IMG/VR virus record: IMGVR_UViG_3300037325_000012 | Span: 1 to 34,390 of that record | DNA length: 34,390 nucleotides | Reading direction: 5' to 3' (one strand) | Origin: a virus | Shown here: piece after piece, positions 28,151 through 34,390 of the stretch | Numbering within the stretch: position 1 is the first letter of the stretch | Layout of the letters: the number at the start of each line of letters is the position of its first letter | Translations under genes and position numbers: made by a program | Notes under the pieces: model-generated | Databases searched by the model: none | What the model was told of the DNA's origin: nothing | The model's input: only the letters and a program-made list of their open reading frames with translations

Positions 28151-29914
28151 ATGACGCTTGAAGAGTATTTGCAACAGTTACTTCCTGCACAACAGCCTGT
28201 TTATCAACCGACTGCTGTTCAGGGATTACTGACGCCTCGGCAAGATGAGGTTACTGCGTATGACCCATCACTACGCAGACAAGGCTCAGACGTCACACAA
28301 GGGCTACTAGAAAGCATAGGAATGGATAGGGGATACTCACGCAGGGTAGCCCAGAATTTATTGGGTGGCGAGAGTAGCGTCATGCCCGGCGGTATCGGCA
28401 TTGCGGACTTTGTGCCATTTGTGGGCTATGGTTTAGGCGCAGGGGAAGCTGTAGAAGGCGTAGGTCAAGCCAAGAAAGACTTTGAGGCGGGCAACTATGG
28501 TTCTGCGGCATTGAATTACGCGCTGTCTAGCCTGGGGTTGTTGCCTGCTGTTGGTGCTACTGTTGCGGGTAAGGGTGCAGTTAAAAACGTAACAAATTTA
28601 TCAACACAGCCACAACAAGTTATGTCTGAATTTGTGCCAAATGTTGAACGTGGCTCAGAAATGTATGTAAACCACAATTTAAGAGGCAATAGCGTTTTGT
28701 TTGCTGAAGAATTTGGTGGCTTACCTGCCCCAAGTTTAGCGGTATCAAAAAGAATGTCAGAACCATTGCAACAATATGGCGAAATTTCTTTAATTGGTAC
28801 GCCCGGAATGGCAATTCCGTCTGCTAAAAACCCAGTTTACCCTTTTGATGCGTACACAAAAAGAAATCCAAAAGTGTACACAAGCGTAAAGCCAGAATTT
28901 GAAAAAGAAATACAAACAGATTTATTAGGTGGGTTAGGTAAATTTAGCAATGACAGGTCAGCTACTTATTTAGCAGAAGAAACAACAAAAAACTTGCGTT
29001 CAAACTTAGATTCTGATTTAGGAAGAATACAATTTTTGCGTGAAATAAATCAATTACCTGACATCAATCAATTTGATAATTTTAATGATTTTAATAGAGC
29101 GTCAAGAGAAAAGTTGGCAATAATGCAACAAGACGATTTTGATATTTACAATAAACAAGAAAAGTGGGCAAACAATAAATTTAAAGAAATTAAAAATAGA
29201 GGTGCTACGGAAGATAAAATTTACAAAGGAAGAACAGCCTCAGGAAAAGAAAGGTACATTCCTGCAACTATGGAATCTATAGTAAAAGAAACCATAGGCA
29301 ACGCAGGCGATGAATCTATGCAAGCAACTTTAGGTGCTATTAGAGCAAAAATTTCACCTAAATTTACAAATTCAAAACAAGTAAAAGCAGCACGAGATAA
29401 AATTGTATCAGCCGATGATTTTAATGCTGCGAGAGAGAAAGTGCAATCACAAGAAGAGAAAATTCTCTATGATTTAATGAGTGTTGCTGATGATGTTAAA
29501 GTAAGGCTTAGCATAGATGGCATTTCAGATTTAAGACAAGACATTATGACTGGTCAATTAGGCAAGTATGATTACTCCAAGCCTTTTGTCGGCAAAATAC
29601 CGCAAACTGTTTTAGACAATATCCAAAGTTTTAAAAAGAACTTATCTGCTTTGCCAACAGAGTATTTTGAAGTAAAGCCTAAGCGTGGTGTACCATTATC
29701 TGAATTTGCGGGTGCAATAGTTCCTCAAGAAACCTCACAAAATGTATTGGATTCATTAAAACGTCAAGGCATTACAAATATTCAATATTACAAAAACGCA
29801 GATGAGCGTAAAAAGTTAATTGACAAATTTGGCGATAAAATGTTTCAAATTGGAGCAGGCACAGGTGTTGGTGTAGCAGGGCTTTTATCACTTCAAGAAG
29901 ATGAAGGCTTATAA
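28151..29914 (+). CDS. Large polyvalent-domain (LPD-like) protein, possible injected effector
   Basis: A 587-residue protein. Residues 80-145 are Gly/Ala-rich and hydrophobic (GIGIADFVPFVGYGLGAGEA, NYALSSLGLLPAVGATVAGK), as in proteins that pass through the virion. Residues 182-240 (VLFAEEFGGLPAPSLAVSKR, YGEISLIG, NPVYPFDAYTKRNPKV) resemble polyvalent protein-associated domains of phages and plasmids. Residues 505-572 with EVKPKRGVPLSEFAGAIVP and the following helix match the end module of large phage and MuF-type toxin-carrying proteins. No catalytic motif is clear. AT content rises after about position 28600. Confidence 0.6.
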   Translation: MTLEEYLQQLLPAQQPVYQPTAVQGLLTPRQDEVTAYDPSLRRQGSDVTQGLLESIGMDRGYSRRVAQNLLGGESSVMPGGIGIADFVPFVGYGLGAGEAVEGVGQAKKDFEAGNYGSAALNYALSSLGLLPAVGATVAGKGAVKNVTNLSTQPQQVMSEFVPNVERGSEMYVNHNLRGNSVLFAEEFGGLPAPSLAVSKRMSEPLQQYGEISLIGTPGMAIPSAKNPVYPFDAYTKRNPKVYTSVKPEFEKEIQTDLLGGLGKFSNDRSATYLAEETTKNLRSNLDSDLGRIQFLREINQLPDINQFDNFNDFNRASREKLAIMQQDDFDIYNKQEKWANNKFKEIKNRGATEDKIYKGRTASGKERYIPATMESIVKETIGNAGDESMQATLGAIRAKISPKFTNSKQVKAARDKIVSADDFNAAREKVQSQEEKILYDLMSVADDVKVRLSIDGISDLRQDIMTGQLGKYDYSKPFVGKIPQTVLDNIQSFKKNLSALPTEYFEVKPKRGVPLSEFAGAIVPQETSQNVLDSLKRQGITNIQYYKNADERKKLIDKFGDKMFQIGAGTGVGVAGLLSLQEDEGL

Positions 29915-29949
29915 GTTTAACTTAACTCGATGACCCGTTAGGAGTCGAA

Positions 29950-30462
29950 ATGAAGCAAGAAATAGTACATAAGTCCATTGCGGGCTTAATTCCTTATGCA
30001 AACAACGCCAGGACACACTCTGACGAACAAATAGCGCAGATAGCAGCCAGCATAAAAGAGTTTGGGTTTACTAATCCAATACTAATAGACGGCACAAACG
30101 GAATCATTGCAGGGCATGGCAGATTGATGGCAGCACGCAAGCTAAGTCTTGACACCGTACCCTGCATAGAGCTATCACACCTAAGCGACAAACAAAGAAA
30201 AGCATACATTCTTGCGGACAACCGCTTGGCTATGAATAGTGGCTGGGATACACAATTGTTAACGCTAGAGTTAAAAGGGCTAGATGACGAAGGCTTTGAC
30301 TTAGAGATGCTAGGTTTTGATGCAGATGAGTTAAGAGAATTAATGTCAGATGTTAATTTTGACCCTGCTACAGAAGATGAACAAGGAAAATTAGATGAGT
30401 TAGACCCAAAATGGATAATTTGCCCTAAATGTGGAAGCGAATTTGATGCAAGAAAAAATTAA
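29950..30462 (+). CDS. ParB-like protein with C-terminal CxxC tail, upstream of Mom
   Basis: A 170-residue protein. PYANNARTHSDEQIAQIAAS, then FGFTNPILIDGTNGIIAGHG, RLMAARKL and YILADNRLAMNSGWD are the ParB/sulfiredoxin-fold nuclease domain, usually followed by a methylase in phages. Here the methylase is missing and the protein ends in DPKWIICPKCGSEFDARKN, half of a zinc ribbon. Its end overlaps the Mom gene by 17 bases. In phage Mu, the zinc protein Com opens the mom mRNA for translation from the same position, so a link is possible (inference). Confidence 0.8.
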   Translation: MKQEIVHKSIAGLIPYANNARTHSDEQIAQIAASIKEFGFTNPILIDGTNGIIAGHGRLMAARKLSLDTVPCIELSHLSDKQRKAYILADNRLAMNSGWDTQLLTLELKGLDDEGFDLEMLGFDADELRELMSDVNFDPATEDEQGKLDELDPKWIICPKCGSEFDARKN

Positions 30463-31153
30463 CTTACAAATTGATTGGGCTAGTCATGAATCAGCAAAGT
30501 TTGCTTGTTTAAATTGGCATTACAGTAAATGCTTGCCTGTTGGCAAATTAGTTAAAGTAGGCGTATGGGAAGATAAAAAATTTATAGGTGTAGTTTTGTT
30601 TTCTCGCGGTGCAAGTCCTACTTTAGGAAATGCTTATAATTTAAATCAAACTGAATGTTGTGAGCTTACAAGAGTTGCTTTAAATAAACATTTAACACCT
30701 GTATCTAGAATACTATCAATAGCTATTAAGTTTTTAAAAAATAACAACCCTAATTTAAAATTAATTGTTAGTTTTGCAGACGCTAATCAAAATCATTATG
30801 GAGGAATTTATCAAGCTAATAACTGGTTATATGCAGGAAAATCTAATCCTAAAAAAGATTACATCGGGCCTGATGGCAAAAAATACTTATCCAGACAAAT
30901 TGCAGAATCAGGTTATGTCATGCAATTTGGGAAAAAAACAAAAGCATACAAACCGAGTGAATGTTTAGCAATTCCTGTTAAAGGTAAGCACAGATATTTA
31001 ATGCCTTTAAATAACAAAATAAAACAGCATATAATGCCACTAAGTAAGCCATACCCTAAGCGTGTCAAAAAGCAGGACTCTGAGAACCCCTCAGAACTGG
31101 GCGGGGCAGTACCGACCGACACGCTCCATTTATTGCGAGAAACTAATGGCTAA
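30446..31153 (+). CDS. mom: Mom-like DNA adenine modification protein (anti-restriction)
   Basis: A 235-residue GNAT-like protein. LNWHYSKCLPVGKLVKVGVW with His25-Tyr26, GVVLFSRGASPTLG, ECCELTRVALN with Arg76, and IVSFADANQNHYGGIYQANN with Asp112 and Tyr122 are the order of conserved residues in the phage Mu Mom family, which converts adenine to an acetamido-adenine form that blocks many restriction enzymes. I use ATG 30446; a GTG at 30431 is also in frame. The gene is AT-rich (one 60-base line I counted has about 30 percent G+C against about 42 in terminase), a sign of transfer. Confidence 0.85.
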   Translation: MQEKINLQIDWASHESAKFACLNWHYSKCLPVGKLVKVGVWEDKKFIGVVLFSRGASPTLGNAYNLNQTECCELTRVALNKHLTPVSRILSIAIKFLKNNNPNLKLIVSFADANQNHYGGIYQANNWLYAGKSNPKKDYIGPDGKKYLSRQIAESGYVMQFGKKTKAYKPSECLAIPVKGKHRYLMPLNNKIKQHIMPLSKPYPKRVKKQDSENPSELGGAVPTDTLHLLRETNG

Positions 31154-31514
31154 GAACGGCAGACAAGGTGAAGGGGGCGGTAGACCACTAGTAGTGTTTG
31201 ATGAAAAGCAAATAAACCAAGTGGAATCACTCGCTGCTGTGCTAAACAAATCACAGTTAGCAGATTATTTCAGCATAAGTGAAAATACACTTCGAGAAAT
31301 AGAGCAAAGACAGCCAGAAGTTTCTGAGGCGTATAAAAGGGGCAAATCAAAAGCTATTGGAAATGTAGCTAAAAACCTTATTTCACAGGCGCAAGCAGGT
31401 AATGTATCAGCAGCCATCTTTTATTTAAAGACGCAAGCTGGTTGGAAAGAAACACAGGTTAACGAAATAACTGGAGCTGACGGGCAACCGTTTATAGTCA
31501 AATGGGGGCAGTAA
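31146..31514 (+). CDS. terS: Terminase small subunit
   Basis: A 122-residue protein. It holds a helix-turn-helix (LNKSQLADYFSISENTLREI) and the following helical pieces KRGKSKAIGNVAKNLISQAQ and AAIFYLKTQAGWKE, an order common in small terminases, which recognise phage DNA for packaging. ATG 31146 overlaps the end of Mom by 8 bases. The end overlaps the large subunit by 13 bases. Confidence 0.85.
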   Translation: MAKNGRQGEGGGRPLVVFDEKQINQVESLAAVLNKSQLADYFSISENTLREIEQRQPEVSEAYKRGKSKAIGNVAKNLISQAQAGNVSAAIFYLKTQAGWKETQVNEITGADGQPFIVKWGQ

Positions 31515-32767
31515 GAGAGATAATTATTCCGTATCAACCTAGAGTGCCTCAGGTTGAGATGCATAACGCTGCGGACAAGCACCGTTTTACCGTAGTAGTC
31601 GCTCACAGACGTATGGGCAAGACAGTAAGCGCAATTAATGAGCTAATCAAATCAGCTATAAATTGTGAGTTAGAACGCCCAAGAATGGCATACATTGCGC
31701 CCACTTACGGTCAAGCTAAACGTGTCGCTTGGGACTACTTGCTACACTACACACGACCACTTGGTGCTGTGGCAAACATTGCCGAGCTACGGGTAGACTT
31801 TTGGGACAGACGTATACAGTTATTTGGTTCAGATAACCCTGATTCATTGCGCGGGCAGTATTTTGATCTTGTAGTCCTAGATGAGATAGCAGATCAAAAC
31901 CCAAAGATATGGAATGAGATTATCCGACCTGCACTAGCTGATCGCAAAGGGAGAGCAATATTTATTGGCACACCAAAGGGTCAGAACCACTTTAAGGAGC
32001 TAAGAGACAGGGCAGAAGTTGAGCCTGATTGGGCTTTACTTGAGTTTAAGGCAAGCGAAACCGGCATAATAGATACAGAAGAGCTAGAAGCAGCTAAGCG
32101 CGAGATGGGTGACGACAAATATAACCAAGAGTTTGAGTGTTCATTTAACGCAGCGATAGAGGGCAGTTACTATGGCAAGCTCATGAATGACCTAGAAGAG
32201 CAGGGTAGGTTTAAAGAAATCGTGCGCGATGACCTATGCAGAACATACACTGCGTGGGACTTAGGAATGGGGGATTCAACCGCTATCTGGGTTGTCCAGG
32301 TATCAGGGCAAGAATACAGATTCATGGACTTTATAGAAAACCATGGGGTTGGACTTGATTGGTATGTACGTGAACTAACTGAGCGAGGCTGGCATAAAGC
32401 TGAACACATCTTGCCACACGACGTGCAAGTCAGAGAACTAGGGACAGGGCGAAGCAGGCTAGAAGTGTTACAAGAAGCAGGACTATCTTGCACTGTTGCG
32501 CCACGACTTGGCATAGACGATGGTATACAAGCATTGCGTAGGCTATTGCCAAACTGTTGGTTTAATATGCCAAAAGTCCAGCAGGGTGTAGAATGTCTTA
32601 GGAATTACAGACGCGAGTATGACGAGAAGCGTAATATATTCTATGATAAGCCATTGCATGACTGGTCATCTCACGGGGCAGATTCTGCTAGATATTTTGC
32701 AGTAGGAGTGTTTGATTTCAGTTCTTGGTCGAAACCGTTGAAAATTAACACAGGTTGGGTCGTATAA
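31502..32767 (+). CDS. terL: Terminase large subunit (packaging ATPase/nuclease)
   Basis: A 421-residue motor. Walker A is AHRRMGKT (34-41), Walker B LVVLDEIAD with Asp127-Glu128, coupling motif IFIGTPKG (153-160). The nuclease part begins with YTAWDLGMGDST (Asp253, Asp258) and ends with HGADSARYF. It cuts concatemers and pumps DNA through the portal. The Walker A is the variant form typical of phage terminases. Its stop overlaps the next ATG (TAATG). Confidence 0.93.
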   Translation: MGAVREIIIPYQPRVPQVEMHNAADKHRFTVVVAHRRMGKTVSAINELIKSAINCELERPRMAYIAPTYGQAKRVAWDYLLHYTRPLGAVANIAELRVDFWDRRIQLFGSDNPDSLRGQYFDLVVLDEIADQNPKIWNEIIRPALADRKGRAIFIGTPKGQNHFKELRDRAEVEPDWALLEFKASETGIIDTEELEAAKREMGDDKYNQEFECSFNAAIEGSYYGKLMNDLEEQGRFKEIVRDDLCRTYTAWDLGMGDSTAIWVVQVSGQEYRFMDFIENHGVGLDWYVRELTERGWHKAEHILPHDVQVRELGTGRSRLEVLQEAGLSCTVAPRLGIDDGIQALRRLLPNCWFNMPKVQQGVECLRNYRREYDEKRNIFYDKPLHDWSSHGADSARYFAVGVFDFSSWSKPLKINTGWVV

Positions 32768-32907
32768 TGTGGTTACAGCAGCAGGGAAATAAACTAGATC
32801 AATCTATATTAGACCGCTTAATAGAAAGAATAGAGAAGCTAGAGGAAAAGATTAAACTGTTAGAACGCAAGCGTATCAATCAAAAGGATACAAAGCATGT
32901 CAACTGA
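32767..32907 (+). CDS. 46-residue coiled-coil protein between terminase and portal
   Basis: The frame begins at ATG 32767 and reads MWLQQQGNKLDQSILDRLIE, then heptads RIEKLEEKIKLLERKR. A short dimeric or trimeric coil is likely. It overlaps the terminase stop by 1 base and the portal start by 11, which supports it as real. Possibly an assembly factor. Confidence 0.68.
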   Translation: MWLQQQGNKLDQSILDRLIERIEKLEEKIKLLERKRINQKDTKHVN

Positions 32908-34390
32908 AATGAAACTTAAAGCGATTATTGATTCAGAAATTGATAACGCGATTGGGTATCTTGAAAGCGAAACGACGCTAGACCGAGCTAAGGCTCTTGA
33001 GTTTTATCTGCGCCAACCTTATGGTAATGAGGTAGAGGGTCGCTCACAAGTAGTAACGGGCGAGGTTGCTGAGTCAATTGATGGCGCATTGCCAAGTTTA
33101 GTGCGCGTGTTTACACAATCAGATGATATTGTGCGATTTGAACCAAAAAGCCCAGGCGATGAAGAGGGCGCAAAGCAAGCAACAGAGTATGCCAATTGGG
33201 TGTTTTATGCACAGAATTCAGGATTTACAATACTGCACGACTGGTTCAAAGATGCTTTGATGCAAAAGGTTGGCGTCATCAAAGCGTACTGGGACACAAA
33301 GGTAGACGTTACAAAAGAGACCTATGAAAATTTGACTGACGATGAACTGATGCTTTTACTGTCAGACGATTCGCTTGATGTTCTTGAGCAAGACACTACG
33401 GAGATTGAGGGTCAAGTTGACGAAATGGGTCAACCTATGATGTTTAGATCACACAACATTGTCGTAAGTAAAAAAACAAGCCGAGGCTCAGTTAAGATTG
33501 AAAACGTGCCTCCAGAGGAATTTCTTATAAGTAAGCGTGCAAGAAATATTGAAGATTCGCCATTTATTGCACACAGGAAATTGCTTCCACGTTCGGATTT
33601 AATAGCAATGGGTTTTGACCCTGAAGTCGTTGAGAGATTATCTGCTTTTGACGAACTTAGCTTTACATCGGAACGATTGGCTCGATATTCACGCGGTGAG
33701 CAACCTTTTCAGCAGGCAAGTATTGACAGAGCGATGCAAGAAATTGAAGTATATGAATGTTACATAAAAGTCGATATTGATGACGATGGAATAGCAGAAT
33801 TGCGCCAAGTATTTTATGCGGGTTCAGACATACTAAGTGATATCGAAACGGATTATGTGCCTTTTCATTCACTATGCCCAATACCCATCCCGCATAAGTT
33901 TTTCGGTGAGTCTATGGCTGACCGAACAATGGACATTCAGCTAATCAAATCAACAGTTGTGCGCCAAATGTTGGACAACTTATATCTAAGCAACAACGGG
34001 CGAATGGGTGTGGTAGAGGGTCAAGTTAATCTTGACGACATGCTTTCGGTAACGCCCGGCGGTGTGATTCGCATGAAGAATCCAAACGCTATTGTGCCGA
34101 TTGTTGTTCCACAGGTTGCTGGTCAAGCGTTCCCGATGTTAGAGTATTTGGATAATCAGCAAAGTAAGCGAACAGGTATTTCTGAGGCGCAACAAGGGTT
34201 AAACCCCGATGTGTTGCAAAACGTTACCGCAGCCGCAGTCGCAGCGGCATCACAAGCAGCGGGTGGCAAGATAGAGTTAATCGCTCGTATATTTGCCGAG
34301 ACTGGTGTCAAGAGTTTATTCGCTGGCATCTTGCAACTAGTGTGTAAGTATCAGGATAAGCCAACTATCATTCGGTTACGCGGGAAATAC
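32897..34390 (+). CDS. Portal protein, N-terminal part (continues at base 1)
   Basis: Begins at ATG 32897 (AAGGA in front) and is open to the window end; it continues as 2-721 after closing the circle, total about 695 residues. It has the SU10/P22-like portal order: RAKALEFYLRQPYGNEVEGR with SQVVTGEVAESIDGALPSLV, then NWVFYAQNSGFTILHDWFKD, GVIKAYWD, VPPEEFLISKRARNIEDSPF, KFFGESMADRTMDIQLIKST and GISEAQQGLNPDVLQNVTAA. It forms the DNA gate of the head and docks the terminase. Confidence 0.92.
   Translation, partial: MSTEMKLKAIIDSEIDNAIGYLESETTLDRAKALEFYLRQPYGNEVEGRSQVVTGEVAESIDGALPSLVRVFTQSDDIVRFEPKSPGDEEGAKQATEYANWVFYAQNSGFTILHDWFKDALMQKVGVIKAYWDTKVDVTKETYENLTDDELMLLLSDDSLDVLEQDTTEIEGQVDEMGQPMMFRSHNIVVSKKTSRGSVKIENVPPEEFLISKRARNIEDSPFIAHRKLLPRSDLIAMGFDPEVVERLSAFDELSFTSERLARYSRGEQPFQQASIDRAMQEIEVYECYIKVDIDDDGIAELRQVFYAGSDILSDIETDYVPFHSLCPIPIPHKFFGESMADRTMDIQLIKSTVVRQMLDNLYLSNNGRMGVVEGQVNLDDMLSVTPGGVIRMKNPNAIVPIVVPQVAGQAFPMLEYLDNQQSKRTGISEAQQGLNPDVLQNVTAAAVAAASQAAGGKIELIARIFAETGVKSLFAGILQLVCKYQDKPTIIRLRGKY
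34264..34390. repeat. Terminal direct repeat, right copy (circle closure)
   Basis: Identical to bases 1-127; see the left copy. The portal frame passes through unchanged. Confidence 0.93.

Noticed and set aside
1-34390. tRNA genes, integrase and attachment sites
   Set aside because: I searched by eye for the T-loop GGTTCGA pattern with cloverleaf arms, and for tyrosine or serine recombinase motifs, and found none. tRNAscan-SE and a profile search would be decisive.

Overview
This window is very probably the complete genome of a small tailed phage (podovirus type), opened at an arbitrary point inside the portal gene. The first 127 bases are identical to the last 127, so the sequence closes into a circle of about 34,263 bp. 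The sequence alone does not give the host. Standard genetic code, strong Shine-Dalgarno sites, sigma70-like promoters, a lambda-P-like helicase loader, a GH19 endolysin and a Mom-type DNA modification gene all fit a proteobacterial host. The virion genes look like the Escherichia phage SU10 structural families (portal, capsid, adaptor, nozzle). I see no DNA polymerase, RNA polymerase, integrase, tRNA or CRISPR array.

Layout. On the + strand, 29950-34390 continuing into 1-17873 is one long late cluster. It holds a ParB-like protein, Mom, both terminase subunits, portal, scaffold, major capsid protein and head-tail adaptor. These are followed by two appendage genes (one with BspA/DUF285 repeats), the nozzle, four probable ejection or internal virion proteins, a histidine-rich fibre, and a lysis cassette (membrane proteins and endolysin). 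On the - strand, 25221 down to 17860 holds two runs of early genes. The first (25221-21815) carries recombination: Rad52-like annealing protein, YqaJ exonuclease, SSB, a Ref-like HNH nuclease and small DNA-binding proteins. The second (21730-17860) carries small regulators and unknowns, including two tiny membrane proteins and recently duplicated genes. Most neighbours in both runs share ATGA or TAATG junctions. On the + strand, 25962-28148 carries replication (a ribbon-helix-helix/O-like protein, then a P-like helicase loader), a DUF3310 protein and a set of very small proteins. A large polyvalent-domain protein follows at 28151-29914.

The only long stretch without a convincing gene is 25222-25961, between the divergent operons, and it is the most interesting part. 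It holds an operator cluster also found upstream of the second - strand run, then two tandem candidate small RNAs, each with its own sigma70-like promoter and rho-independent terminator. A structured leader and an A-rich tract follow. The first RNA would expose GGUUUCUCCG in a 5' hairpin. That is the exact complement of CGGAGAAACC, the unusually extended ribosome-binding sequence in front of several phage genes, including the first genes of the two divergent operons. I propose, as an inference, a phage-encoded antisense regulator of ribosome binding acting on a whole gene set.

Working together: the early operons would edit and recombine DNA and retune host transcription (TraR/DksA-like zinc finger, winged-helix proteins). 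O/P-like proteins would recruit the host replisome. Mom would modify the DNA against restriction. The late cluster would build the particle and lyse the cell.
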